Assembly: GCA_022361215.1 (NCBI GenBank)
Contig: JAKSBI010000846.1
Span: forward strand, 1-36,490
DNA: 36,490 bases
Reading direction: 5' to 3'
Origin: Hyphomicrobiales bacterium
GTDB lineage: Bacteria; Pseudomonadota; Alphaproteobacteria; Rhizobiales; Methyloligellaceae
Shown here: piece by piece, positions 17,606-26,061 of the stretch
Layout: each line of letters starts with the position of its first letter
How positions within the stretch are numbered: position 1 is the stretch's first letter
Notes under the pieces: model-generated
The model's database searches: none
The model's input: the letters and a program-made list of their open reading frames with translations, nothing else
Told to the model about the DNA's origin: nothing
Translations under genes and position numbers: made by a program

Positions 17606-17620
17606 CGGAACATGGTTCCA
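17606..17620. promoter_or_regulatory. Putative RpiR-type operator, site 1
   Basis: CGGAAC-ATG-GTTCCA, a near-perfect 6-3-6 palindrome in the divergent spacer between binding protein 1 and phosphoesterase 1. The same form occurs at 28904 and 31711. A weaker copy, CCGAAC-AGT-GTTTCA, lies exactly 32 bases upstream at 17574-17588. Assignment to the RpiR regulator at 30829 is inference from co-occurrence. Confidence 0.55.
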
Positions 17621-17656
17621 GCCATGGTGCCACGCCACAGAACGGGGATTTCGCCG

Positions 17657-18511
17657 GTGCTGAAGCTCATACATCTCACGGACCTCCACTTCACGCCGCC
17701 GGGGGTCGATCACCTGGAATGCGAGCCGCGCCAGCGATTGGAACAGGCCATCGAGAGCATCAATGCCGAGCACGGCGATGCGGCCTTCGTGGTCATCACA
17801 GGGGATCTGGCGGCCCTGGGCCAAGCCGCGGCCTACGAAGACCTGAAGGACTGCCTGAGCGCCTTGCGCGTTCCCTACAGGCTGTGCCTTGGCAATGGCG
17901 ACCATCGCACGCGGTTCCGGGAGACGTTTCCCGAGATAGAGGTCGACGAGAACGGCTTCGTTCAGTCGGTGGTGGAGACGGCGGCCGGACGCCTGATCCT
18001 GCTGGATACGCTCTGCCAGGGCGTGCATTGGGGCGAGCTCTGCGCGCTTCGTCTCGCTTGGCTCTCCCGCCAGCTCGAGGCAAGCGGCAGCTCGCCGCTG
18101 TTCCTCTTCATGCACCACCCTCCCTTTCCCATAGGCATCGACCTCCTGGACGGCCTACGTCTCCGGGATGCGGATCGGCTGGCGGCTCTGCTGGAGGGCA
18201 GGACCGTGAGGCACATCTTCCTCGGCCACGCGCATCGTCCGGTGGCGGGATCCTGGCGTGGCATTCCTTTCTCGATCCTGCGCAGCACCGTCTCCCAGTT
18301 CGCGCTCCGCCTGGGCAACGCTCGGCCCGCAAGATGCTACGAGCCACCTTTCTATGCAGTTACTTTGTTGAGCAAGGATGACGTGATCGTGCATTTCCAC
18401 GATTACAGCTACGATGGGCCGGTGGTTGCATACGAGCCGGTCCCGGATATCGTGGTCGACGACGAAGCGACGGCGGCGGATTTTCAGAAGCAGAGAAAAA
18501 GTCCTCGTTAG
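17657..18511 (+). CDS. Calcineurin-like metallophosphoesterase, Icc/CpdA type
   Basis: A 284-residue cytoplasmic metallophosphoesterase of the class III cyclic-nucleotide/glycerophosphodiester phosphodiesterase group. Metal motifs in order: HLTDLHF (D9, H11), ITGDLA (D50), LGNGDHR (N80), FMHHPPF and LGHAHRP. The usual GNH[DE] reads GNGD, so the His next to the metal-ligand Asn is missing. The GTG at 17657 gives the typical family start and follows AACGGGGA by 8 bases. Frame-compatible ATGs at 17612 and 17624 would place the start in or beside the palindrome at 17606-17620. It is divergent from an ABC binding-protein gene; a second phosphoesterase heads the ABC operon at 26935. Confidence 0.8.
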   Translation: MLKLIHLTDLHFTPPGVDHLECEPRQRLEQAIESINAEHGDAAFVVITGDLAALGQAAAYEDLKDCLSALRVPYRLCLGNGDHRTRFRETFPEIEVDENGFVQSVVETAAGRLILLDTLCQGVHWGELCALRLAWLSRQLEASGSSPLFLFMHHPPFPIGIDLLDGLRLRDADRLAALLEGRTVRHIFLGHAHRPVAGSWRGIPFSILRSTVSQFALRLGNARPARCYEPPFYAVTLLSKDDVIVHFHDYSYDGPVVAYEPVPDIVVDDEATAADFQKQRKSPR

Positions 18512-19071
18512 GCCAAGCAGCACCAGCAATCGTATTAGTGCCGAAGTCACACCTCTAGCCATTCCATCACATCTTGTGAATGACTTTTAATCTACGATAC
18601 TCAATATTATACTATATTTTTCTCGACATGAGCATACATGGATCCATTAGCTGAATGGATGGGGTCAGCCGCACCAGCACCAAGGAAAATCTGCGACTGC
18701 CCAGCCGGCAGACTCGTTGACTTGCCAATGAAATCACGCCCTTCGACGCGGCGGATGGCGCCGCAGCGCTCTGCGCGCCGCCAAAAAAACAGTGCCCAAA
18801 CAGGCGCCAACCCGCCCCTCCTAATACATCGGCTTTAGACGCGAATATCCAACTTAGCTTAGACTTGACTATGACGATCCGCCGCTGTTAGGCTCTGCAA
18901 CAGAACTTTCAATTCTATGGAACAAAAGGGCGAGTTTTCAGGCGCGCGAGTGCTTGGAAAAGCCATGCCCGACTAAATCTGCCTGAACGTTCCAGCGAGA
19001 CAACCTGGCTCGAAGGAAGAACGTTTGCAGAGCACGTCTTCCTCGAGCACGTAACAAGCGGGAGACCGTTA
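18512..19071. other. Gene-poor spacer with an AT-rich island
   Basis: No convincing gene. Positions about 18588-18640 are strongly AT-rich (for example CTCAATATTATACTATATTTTTC) in contrast to the GC-rich surroundings. A 67-codon frame on the minus strand (18607-18810) has no ribosome site and no recognised motif. TTGACT at 18865-18870 could be a -35 box for the GntR gene, but the -10 box 17 bases later (TTAGGC) is poor. Confidence 0.4.
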
Positions 19072-19812
19072 GTGAGACATTTCGATCTGGGGGGCAACAA
19101 AACAGATCTTGCATACGAAAAAATCAAGGAACTGGTCGTCAACCTTCAAGTCAAGCCGGGAGAACAGCTACAGATCACAGAGCTATCCGAGCATCTGGCC
19201 GTCAGCGTCACGCCGGTGCGCGAAGCCCTGACCCGCCTTCATGCCGAGGGCTTGATCATGATGATCTCGAAGCGCGGCTTCTTCTCCAGAAACATCGACG
19301 TTCGCGATCTTCACGATCTCTACGAGCTGGCCTTCGTGATTCTCAAGCACTCGATCAAACGCGGCATCCAATCGTCCGAGTGCAACGGCATCTTCGAAGA
19401 GTTCGACTTCGACAGCGGCGGGTGGCCGCCCGACGCCCTGAACCCGAAGTCGCGCGTGCAGCGATACGCCAAGCAGCTCGAAACGTTCTATGAGAGCATC
19501 GTGCAGCTATCGGGCAACGCCGCGATGATCGCAGCCGTGAAGTCGTTCAACGACAGAAGCCATTTCATTCGGCTGGCGGACCTGAGCATCGAGGAGAATT
19601 TTCAGCTCATCCTCGCAGACATGGCGGAGCTTGTGACGCTTCTGGCCGCCAGAGACGCCAACGAGGCGGTTGCAAACCTGCGCCGGCAAACCAAGGCAAA
19701 GCTCATTCGCCTTCCGGCCCTGGCGCGGGATTGCCTGGCCAGCGCCTATCTGTCTCAGGTGTCGGACGACCCGGCCGCAGATCTTCCGGCGAGACCGGTC
19801 AATGTGAGCTAG
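19072..19812 (+). CDS. GntR-family transcriptional regulator
   Basis: A 246-residue regulator. The N-terminal winged helix is clear: LAYEKIKELVVNLQVKPGEQL (about residues 13-33), ITELSEHLAVSVTPVREAL (recognition helix) and LHAEGLIMMISKRGFFSRNI (wing). The C-terminal 150 residues are helical, as in the FCD effector-binding type, but lack the clear metal-site His pattern I would expect, so the ligand class is open. It starts with GTG at 19072 after GCGGGAGA. It is followed by a hairpin and then an aminotransferase and CDP-alcohol phosphatidyltransferase pair, which it may control. Confidence 0.85.
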   Translation: MRHFDLGGNKTDLAYEKIKELVVNLQVKPGEQLQITELSEHLAVSVTPVREALTRLHAEGLIMMISKRGFFSRNIDVRDLHDLYELAFVILKHSIKRGIQSSECNGIFEEFDFDSGGWPPDALNPKSRVQRYAKQLETFYESIVQLSGNAAMIAAVKSFNDRSHFIRLADLSIEENFQLILADMAELVTLLAARDANEAVANLRRQTKAKLIRLPALARDCLASAYLSQVSDDPAADLPARPVNVS

Positions 19813-20198
19813 GCGGATCGCTCGACTCAGTCGTCGCGAGGGCGGTTCTCGACCGCCCTCGTGCCGTCAAGACCGGGACAGCCACCGAAGCGAAGAACAT
19901 TATATCGATAAAAATACCCGAATAAATACATATTGAAATAGATTCTTCAACTTATACACTTGTTTTTGCGTTCGATTATCAGTATTCGGAGCAAAATTTG
20001 AGATAGCCGCAAGCAAATCGAAGATGCCGGAACGGGCGTCGTCGCCCCCCTGACGGAAATCGGGGCCGTGCGTCCCGGGCGTCGGACGCGACGCAATCGC
20101 CGAAGACCAGGGCTCGCCCCGGCACAGGCAGCAGGAACGGCACCTCGTGCTGCCGGGCCGAGGCATCTCGAAGAGCAGCCGGTTACGGGAGACACATC
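19813..20198. other. Spacer with AT-rich island upstream of the aminotransferase
   Basis: This 386-base gap has the GntR hairpin at its left end and a strongly AT-rich segment at about 19895-19985 (ATTATATCGATAAAAATAC and AAATACATATTGAAATAG). The GC-rich remainder (about 20010-20190) shows short protein-like minus-strand frames, but nothing I can identify. The promoter of the aminotransferase gene probably lies here. Confidence 0.4.
19837..19861 (+). terminator. Terminator-like hairpin after the GntR gene
   Basis: CGAGGGCGGT (19837-19846) pairs perfectly with ACCGCCCTCG (19852-19861) around a 5-base loop, 25 bases after the stop codon. The stem is strong, but no T run follows. Confidence 0.55.
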
Positions 20199-21443
20199 AT
20201 GCTGGCCCAACGAATGTCCTTGCTGTCCGGCTCAGGCACGGCCGCGGCGCGCGAAGCAACCAAGGCGGCCGCTGCGGCCGGCCGCCAGATCATCGACCTC
20301 GCGACCGGCGAGGTCGCATCCCCGCCGCCGCCGACGGTCCGGTCGGGCGCGATCGCGGCAGTAGAGGACGGCAGGAACCGCTATACGGAGTCCATCGGCA
20401 TCCGGCCTCTGCGCGAGGCGGTCGCAGGCAAGATCTCCGTGGAGACCGGCCAGCCCTGGGAGGCGGACGAGATTGCGATCACGGCCGGCGCGAAGCAGGG
20501 ACTCCTGGACGCCGCCCTCGCGCTGCTGAACCCCGGAGACGAGGTCATTATCGTGCAGCCCTGCTGGCCGACCTTCCCGGCGCAGGTGCTGCTGGCCGGG
20601 GCGAAGCCCGTCTTCGTCCAGGCCGAGGCGCCCACATACGTGCCAAGACTGGGCGCCATTCGCGCGGCGGTCACGCCATCGACCAAAGCGATCGTCGTGA
20701 ACTCGCCCAACAACCCGACCGGCGCCGTGTACGACCGCACGACGCTGTTCGATATTGCCGATCTGGCCGTAACCTACGACCTCTGGATCATCTCCGACGA
20801 ATGCTATTCGGGGTTCGTCTTCACGGGCCAGCAGCATCAGTCCATGGCAAGCGTTCATCCCGGTGCGCGATCCCGCACCGTCGTCGTCAATGCGTTCTCC
20901 AAGCAGCTTGCCATGACGGGCTGGCGGCTTGGATATCTTGCCGCCCCGCGAGAGCTGATTGCCGCCTCGAAGACGCTTCAGAGCCACACCACGTCGAACC
21001 CGAACGTGATCGCGCAATATGCCGCCCTGCATCATCTCCAGACCGGGGACGGCAGCTTCGAGCACGAGATGCATGCGATGGTGAATGCCAACAGGGCGGC
21101 CGGGCTGAAGATCCTGTCCGGGCTGGCCGTCGCGCCGCCACCGCCGGCGCAGGGCACGTTCTTCTTCTACCTGGATCTGTCGTCTTTGCTGGCCGCCCTG
21201 TCGCGGGACGGCACCGCCGCGACCGGCGACGACATATCCCGCATCCTTCTGGAGCAGGCCGATGTCGGCAGCGTCGCCGGCGGCAGCTTCGGCGATCCCA
21301 ACGGCCTGCGCCTGTCGTTCGGGGTTCCGCGCGACCAGCTCGAGCCCGGCCTGACGCGCGTGGTCGAGACGCTGAACGCCCTGGACGGAGACCGGACCGC
21401 GGCCTGCTGTGCTCCGCAACCGGAGCCGATCGCCCAGCACTGA
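20199..21443 (+). CDS. PLP-dependent class I/II aminotransferase
   Basis: A 414-residue fold-type I aminotransferase (AspC/AAT-I class). PLP contacts are intact: N171-N-P-T-G in NSPNNPTGAVY, D200 in IISDECYSG, the Schiff-base K235 in NAFSKQLAMTGWRLGY, and the C-terminal LRLSFGVPRD Arg for the substrate carboxylate. Family members convert amino acids to keto acids, and this gene's amino donor is not predictable. ACGGGAGA precedes the ATG. The CDP-alcohol phosphatidyltransferase gene follows after 136 bases on the same strand. That pairing, under a neighbouring GntR gene, hints at making or remodelling an amino-alcohol head group, which is inference only. Confidence 0.88.
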   Translation: MLAQRMSLLSGSGTAAAREATKAAAAAGRQIIDLATGEVASPPPPTVRSGAIAAVEDGRNRYTESIGIRPLREAVAGKISVETGQPWEADEIAITAGAKQGLLDAALALLNPGDEVIIVQPCWPTFPAQVLLAGAKPVFVQAEAPTYVPRLGAIRAAVTPSTKAIVVNSPNNPTGAVYDRTTLFDIADLAVTYDLWIISDECYSGFVFTGQQHQSMASVHPGARSRTVVVNAFSKQLAMTGWRLGYLAAPRELIAASKTLQSHTTSNPNVIAQYAALHHLQTGDGSFEHEMHAMVNANRAAGLKILSGLAVAPPPPAQGTFFFYLDLSSLLAALSRDGTAATGDDISRILLEQADVGSVAGGSFGDPNGLRLSFGVPRDQLEPGLTRVVETLNALDGDRTAACCAPQPEPIAQH

Positions 21444-21463
21444 GGCGGTCCGGCGTCCAGGGC

Positions 21464-21526
21464 TTGCCGGCGCGGCGCCATGGGAGGCGAGGAGCTGCGT
21501 CCCGAGGCTCCGAACCGCGCCGGCAA
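21464..21526 (+). other. Long-range inverted repeat between the two genes
   Basis: TTGCCGGCGCGG (21464-21475) pairs perfectly with CCGCGCCGGCAA (21515-21526), a 12-bp stem with a 39-base loop. It lies in the spacer between the aminotransferase and the phosphatidyltransferase gene. It may attenuate or stabilise the transcript. Confidence 0.4.
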
Positions 21527-21579
21527 CCCAGGCGCGCGCCACGGATCCGACGACGCAATCCCGGCAAGGAGACCAGTCC

Positions 21580-22200
21580 ATGCTTCGATACCTTCGCGAC
21601 GCCGCCAACATGATCACGGCCGCCGGCTATCTGTTCTGCGCCTTGGGGCTCTATCTCGCCTTGAACGGCCGGCCGGAGCTCGGGATCGCCGCGGTCTTGT
21701 GGGCGTGGTTTCTCGATCACTGGGACGGAGAGGTGGCGCGGAGGACGCAGCATGCCAGGCCCGAGGACGTGGCGCGGTTCGGAAAGAGCTTCGACGGGTT
21801 CTGCGACCTGATCCACGGCGTCCTGTTCCCCGCAACCGTCGTGCTTGTGATCAGCGACGGCTGGATCCTGTCGCTGCTCACGGTCGCCGCCCTGGTGCTG
21901 CTCGGCTCCGTTCGCCTGAGCTATTTCAGCGTGGCCGGATTGACGGAGACGCACAGATTCAGCGGGCTGCCGGTGTCCTACGAGATGCCGTTGCTTGCGG
22001 TCCTGTTTCTGGCGCGCCCCGCGATACCCGAGGAGAGCTTCATCGTTGTCGTCAACGTGGCGCTTCTTGTGCTTGCCGGACTGCACGTCAGCACCATCCA
22101 GGTGCCGGCCATCCGCGGCGCGGCGGTGCCGATTGCGACGGTTCTGGCGATCTGCGGCTCTGCTCTGCTGGCCGCGGCCGACCGAGGCTACTTCTCCTGA
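21580..22200 (+). CDS. CDP-alcohol phosphatidyltransferase
   Basis: A 206-residue membrane enzyme with about six hydrophobic segments. The catalytic CDP-alcohol phosphotransferase motif is present: D46-x2-D49-G50-x2-A53-R54 ... G68-x3-D72-x3-D76 (LDHWDGEVAR and GKSFDGFCD). The spacing from Arg54 to Gly68 is 13 residues, longer than the usual 8 to 9. The family joins a CDP-activated lipid or head group to an alcohol, as in phosphatidylserine, phosphatidylglycerol or phosphatidylinositol synthesis; specificity cannot be read. CAAGGAGACC precedes the ATG. It ends 7 bases from the convergent alpha/beta hydrolase gene. The 3-prime end of a nucleotidyltransferase gene lies at the window edge, about 14 kb away. 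Confidence 0.85.
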   Translation: MLRYLRDAANMITAAGYLFCALGLYLALNGRPELGIAAVLWAWFLDHWDGEVARRTQHARPEDVARFGKSFDGFCDLIHGVLFPATVVLVISDGWILSLLTVAALVLLGSVRLSYFSVAGLTETHRFSGLPVSYEMPLLAVLFLARPAIPEESFIVVVNVALLVLAGLHVSTIQVPAIRGAAVPIATVLAICGSALLAAADRGYFS

Positions 22201-22207
22201 GTCGGAT

Positions 22208-23086
22208 CTATTGCGGCGACGGTGCCAGGTGCCGGGCGAACCAGTCCTGGGTCGCCGCGCTTGCCGCCTTGAACTCACGCACGTAAGCCGCGTAGTGGCC
22301 GCCGCGGATCATCACCAGATGCTTGGGCTGGCGCGCCCGCTCGTAGGCCTCGAGCTGCAAGTCGGTGAGGCAGCGGGTGTCCCGATCGGCCACCACCATC
22401 AGCAGCGGCGTCGGCGCGACGCGGTGCACGTAGTCGCCCGGCTCGAACTCCATCATCATGTCGTGGGAGAGGACCGAGATCCTGTTCGTCCAGGTGCCCT
22501 CCGGGTCGACGTCCTTGTACCAATCGACGGTCTCCTGGACGGTCGTATGCTGCCGGTACTGCGTCCCGTCGCCGCGCATTTCCGCCTGCCGGGCCTCGTG
22601 GAACGTCGCGAGGTGGCTCTCGAGATTCGCCTCGCCGACATGGCGGCGCGCCATGGCGGAGCCGCTGATCAGCGGGCCGACGGCGACGACGCAGGCAACG
22701 CGCCGGTCGACGGCGGCAACCATCAACGCCGTGCCGCCCGAGTAGCTCGTCCCCCAGAGCCCGATGCGGCCGGGGTCGACCTCGGGGAGCGTGGAGGCGA
22801 ATGTGATGGCGTCCCGGATGTCGTGCATCTGCTGGAAGGGGTCGGTCTCGCAGCGCGGCTCGCCCCCGCTTCGGCCCCAGCAGCGATGGTCGTAAGCGAG
22901 GACGACGAAGCCCCGCTCGGCCAGGTCCTCGGCGAACCAGGCCAGCCCATGCTCGATCTGGACCGTGAGGCCGTGGGTCATGACCACGCAAGGGTTCCGC
23001 TTCGCCGGCCCGTCGGGATGGAACAGCCAGCCGCCGAGCTCGGTGCCGTCGCGGGCCTGAAAGCGGATGTCGGCCCTCGTCCCCAT
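22208..23086 (-). CDS. Alpha/beta hydrolase, S15/dienelactone-hydrolase-like
   Basis: A 292-residue soluble alpha/beta hydrolase. The oxyanion strand is VVMTHGLTVQIEHGL, the nucleophile elbow is LWGTSYSGGTAL (Ser in G-T-S-Y-S, as in X-Pro dipeptidyl peptidase/FrsA-like proteins), the acid is probably VVADRDTRCL, and the His is in GGHYAAY. The start at 23086 is the first ATG with the expected N-terminal strand, but its ribosome site is weak; TTG at 23134 and GTG upstream are alternatives. It follows the second ABC permease gene by 25 bases as the last gene of the operon. Esterase or amidase action on the imported compound is plausible but unproven. Confidence 0.8.
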   Translation of the reverse strand: MGTRADIRFQARDGTELGGWLFHPDGPAKRNPCVVMTHGLTVQIEHGLAWFAEDLAERGFVVLAYDHRCWGRSGGEPRCETDPFQQMHDIRDAITFASTLPEVDPGRIGLWGTSYSGGTALMVAAVDRRVACVVAVGPLISGSAMARRHVGEANLESHLATFHEARQAEMRGDGTQYRQHTTVQETVDWYKDVDPEGTWTNRISVLSHDMMMEFEPGDYVHRVAPTPLLMVVADRDTRCLTDLQLEAYERARQPKHLVMIRGGHYAAYVREFKAASAATQDWFARHLAPSPQ

Positions 23087-23111
23087 CCGGCTCGTCACGG
23101 CCGCAGCGCCG

Positions 23112-23948
23112 TCACTTGACGCTCCCCGTGGCAATGCCCTCGACGAACCAGCGCTGCGCGACCAGGAAGGCGATGATCAGCGGCGCGACGACGAGGGTCG
23201 CCCCCGCCATGAGGGGGCCGTAGTCGGAGCCGGCCTCCTCGTCCTTGAAGGCCATGATGCCGAGCGGAGGCGGCATCAGCTCCTCGGACCGGACCGCGAT
23301 CAGCGGCCAGAAAAGATCGTTCCAGTGCGACACCACGGAAAAGATCCCAAAGGCCGCGATCGCCGGCCAGGCGATGGGCACCATCACGCGCCAGATGATG
23401 CCGAACTCCGACAGACCGTCGAGGCGGGCCGCATAAATCAGATCGTCCGGCACCGTCTTGAAGAACTGCCGAAACAGGAAGATCCCAAACGGCGAGACGA
23501 TGAAAGGAAACACAAGTGCCGCGTAAGTATTCAGGATCCCGATCTGATAGGCAAGGATGAACAGCGGCAAAGCCAGTACTTGATGCGGGATGAGAAGCCC
23601 GATCAGCACCAGCGCGAACAGCGCGTCGCGTCCGCGGAAGGAGAGCTTGGCCAGCGCGTAGGCGGCCGGGGCGCAGACCAGGATCTGCAAGGCCAGGATC
23701 GCCCCGCAGACGATCACGCCGTTCAGCATGAACCTCGGCAGCGGCGCGGCGGTGAGCGCCTTCGTATAGTTCTCGATGGCATGCCACTGCACCGGCAGGA
23801 GCGAGAAGCTCGATTGAAAGATCTCGCCGGGCGGCTTCAGCGACAGGCTGACCATCCACACGAAGGGAAGCAGCATCAACGCCCCGCTGAGAAGCAGTAT
23901 CAAGTGGCGCAGCAGACCGTGGGGAGAGACCGGGCGCAGGCGGCTCAT
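23112..23948 (-). CDS. Sugar-type ABC transporter permease, MalG/UgpE class
   Basis: A 278-residue inner-membrane permease with about six transmembrane segments. The EAA-type cytoplasmic loop that contacts the ATPase is ARLDGLSEFGIIWRVMVPIAWPA (about residues 187-209), and the MalG-class start PFVWMVSLSLKPPGEIF is visible. It starts inside the stop of the first permease gene (ATGA overlap), so the two are translationally coupled. They form the heterodimeric channel of a family 1 carbohydrate, polyol or glycerophosphodiester importer. Confidence 0.92.
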   Translation of the reverse strand: MSRLRPVSPHGLLRHLILLLSGALMLLPFVWMVSLSLKPPGEIFQSSFSLLPVQWHAIENYTKALTAAPLPRFMLNGVIVCGAILALQILVCAPAAYALAKLSFRGRDALFALVLIGLLIPHQVLALPLFILAYQIGILNTYAALVFPFIVSPFGIFLFRQFFKTVPDDLIYAARLDGLSEFGIIWRVMVPIAWPAIAAFGIFSVVSHWNDLFWPLIAVRSEELMPPPLGIMAFKDEEAGSDYGPLMAGATLVVAPLIIAFLVAQRWFVEGIATGSVK

Positions 23949-24877
23949 GTGTAATGCACTCTCTTGTCCAGGACCTTCGCCTGCAGCAGGGTCAGCGTCA
24001 CGACGATGACCAGGAAAACGATGGTGACCGCCGCCCCATAGCCCGTGCGCAGGAACTGGAAGCTCTCCACGTAAAGCGTGTGGAGCAGCACCTCGGAGGC
24101 GTTGCCGGGACGGCCCTGGGTCAGGATCTTCACCGTGTCGAAGACCTCGAAGGCCCTGAGCGCCGTGACGATGACGACGAACATGGAGACCGGGCCGAGA
24201 AGCGGGAGCGTGACGGCCATGAAGCGATCGAGCATGCCATCGGCGCCGTCGATCTCGGCGGCGTCGTAAAGGTCCCTCGGTATGGCCGTCAGACCCGCCA
24301 GGAAAAGGACCATCGCAAAGCCGAGATTCTGCCAGACGCCGATGGCGGCCAGCACCGGCAGCACCGTGCTCTCGTCTCGCAGCCAGTTGGCGGTGGGCAG
24401 GCCCAGGCTCTCCAGAGTCTCGTTCACCAGGCCGATGGTCGGGTGCAGCAGCGCCTCCCAGGCGATCGCCATGGCGGCGAGGGTCGCCATGTAGGGGACA
24501 AAATGAACCGCCCGGTAGAAGGCGCGCAGGCTGGTGCCGCTTTCGATGAGGAGCGCGATGGCGAGGCCCAGGACCAGCGTCGATGGGACCACGATCAGGA
24601 CGTAGACCACCGTGTTGAAAAGGGAGGCGCGAAAGACCGGATCGCCGACCAGCTCCGCGAAGTTCTGCAGGCCGACATAGGACAGCGTGTCCGCCCCGAA
24701 CTGCCAGTCCGTGGCCGCGATGACGAACACCGCCAGGGTCGGCAGGATGAACAGCACGAGCAGGAGCGCCACGGCCGGCGCGATGATGACATAGGCCGCC
24801 AGGGCGTCGGCGACGAAGATGGCGCGCTTCGGGCGCGAGCGCCCGACGGCGAGCCCGTCCGCAGTGGCCGTGGCCAT
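23945..24877 (-). CDS. Sugar-type ABC transporter permease, MalF/UgpA class
   Basis: A 310-residue inner-membrane permease with six main transmembrane segments. The coupling loop is DAAEIDGADGMLDRFMAVTLPLLGP (about residues 211-235), the EAA motif of MalF/UgpA proteins. Its start codon overlaps the ATPase stop by one base (TGATG), and its stop overlaps the next permease's start. The N-terminal 30 residues are hydrophilic and basic, as usual. It pairs with the MalG-class permease downstream. Confidence 0.92.
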   Translation of the reverse strand: MATATADGLAVGRSRPKRAIFVADALAAYVIIAPAVALLLVLFILPTLAVFVIAATDWQFGADTLSYVGLQNFAELVGDPVFRASLFNTVVYVLIVVPSTLVLGLAIALLIESGTSLRAFYRAVHFVPYMATLAAMAIAWEALLHPTIGLVNETLESLGLPTANWLRDESTVLPVLAAIGVWQNLGFAMVLFLAGLTAIPRDLYDAAEIDGADGMLDRFMAVTLPLLGPVSMFVVIVTALRAFEVFDTVKILTQGRPGNASEVLLHTLYVESFQFLRTGYGAAVTIVFLVIVVTLTLLQAKVLDKRVHYT

Positions 24878-26061
24878 CAGGCGGACCTGCGCAGCTCGGC
24901 GACGGTCGCGCGCTCGTGCCGGATGCGCCGGCCCTCGGCATCGAAGGCGACCATGCGCGCCGGGTCCACGCCGAGATGCACCGTTTGCCCGAGCTGGATC
25001 TCCGGTGCGCGTTCCGCAGGCAGACGCGCCACAATGGGCTCGCGCGCCCCCGGACCGTCCAGATGGATAAAGAGATCGGAGCCCATATGTTCGACCAGCC
25101 GGACGCTGCCCGTCACGATGCCGCGCCCGGCATGCTTGGCGAGATAGAACGCCTCCGGCCGAATGCCGATGGCGACCGCGGTCTCAGGCGCCAGCGTCGG
25201 CGCGGCGGCCAGGCGGAAGGTCGTGCCCGCGGCCGCGATCCGGCCCTTGTCGCCGACCAGCCCCTCGAGCATGTTGATCTTGGGCGAGCCGACGAACTCG
25301 GCGACCTGGCGGTTGGCCGGGTCCGCGTAGATCTCCTGAGGCGGCGCGACCTGAAGCACCTCGCCGTCGAACATGACCGCTACTCGGTCTGACATGGTCA
25401 TCGCTTCCGCCTGGTCGTGCGTCACATAGATGAACGTCGCGTCCAGCCGCCGGTGCAGCTCCTTGATCTCGGCGCGCATCTGCACGCGCAGCTTGGCGTC
25501 CAGGTTGGACAGTGGCTCGTCCATCAGGAACACGGCCGGATGGCGCACCATGGCGCGGCCGGCCGCCACCCGCTGGCGCTGGCCGCCCGAGAGCTGTCCC
25601 GGCTTGCGGTGCAGCAGGTGCTCGATCTCCAGCGCCCGCGCGGTCTGCTGCACCTCGCGGTCGATCTCCTCGAGCGCCGCCTTCCGGCCCGGCACGAAGC
25701 GGCCGAGCAGCGGCAGTCGCTGCGCCAGGCTCAGCCGGCGCATGCGCAGGGGCAGGGCGATGTTCTGGCCGGCCGTCATGTGCGGATAGAGCGCGTAGGA
25801 CTGAAAGACCATGGCCACGTCGCGAAGCTTGGCCCGCAGCCCGTCGACGATCCGCCCGCCGATCGAGATGGACCCGCCGTCCTGGCGCTCCAGGCCGGCG
25901 ATCACGCGCAGCAAGGTGCTCTTGCCGCAGCCCGACGGCCCGAGCAGCGTCAGGAACTCGCCCGCGCCGATATCGAGAGAGACGCCCTTAAGCACCTCGG
26001 TGGAGCCGAACACCTTGGTTACGGCCTCGATGGAGACACCCTGCCGCTGCGGATCAAGCAT
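24877..26061 (-). CDS. ABC transporter ATPase, MalK/UgpC class
   Basis: A 394-residue nucleotide-binding subunit with a regulatory C-terminal OB-fold (TOBE) domain from about residue 290. Walker A is GPSGCGKST (41-49), Q-loop FQSYALYPHMT, signature LSGGQRQRVAAGRAM (from 156), Walker B VFLMDEP and the switch His in YVTHDQAEAM. An extra stretch of about 25 residues (LAQRLPLLGRFVPGRKAALE) sits in the helical subdomain. The ATG at 26061 lies 8 bases inside the end of the phosphoesterase gene. It powers the two permeases; the binding protein must come from elsewhere. Confidence 0.92.
   Translation of the reverse strand: MLDPQRQGVSIEAVTKVFGSTEVLKGVSLDIGAGEFLTLLGPSGCGKSTLLRVIAGLERQDGGSISIGGRIVDGLRAKLRDVAMVFQSYALYPHMTAGQNIALPLRMRRLSLAQRLPLLGRFVPGRKAALEEIDREVQQTARALEIEHLLHRKPGQLSGGQRQRVAAGRAMVRHPAVFLMDEPLSNLDAKLRVQMRAEIKELHRRLDATFIYVTHDQAEAMTMSDRVAVMFDGEVLQVAPPQEIYADPANRQVAEFVGSPKINMLEGLVGDKGRIAAAGTTFRLAAAPTLAPETAVAIGIRPEAFYLAKHAGRGIVTGSVRLVEHMGSDLFIHLDGPGAREPIVARLPAERAPEIQLGQTVHLGVDPARMVAFDAEGRRIRHERATVAELRRSA

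Noticed and set aside
18607-18810. 67-codon minus-strand frame
   Set aside because: No ribosome site or recognised motif, and it runs into an AT-rich island.
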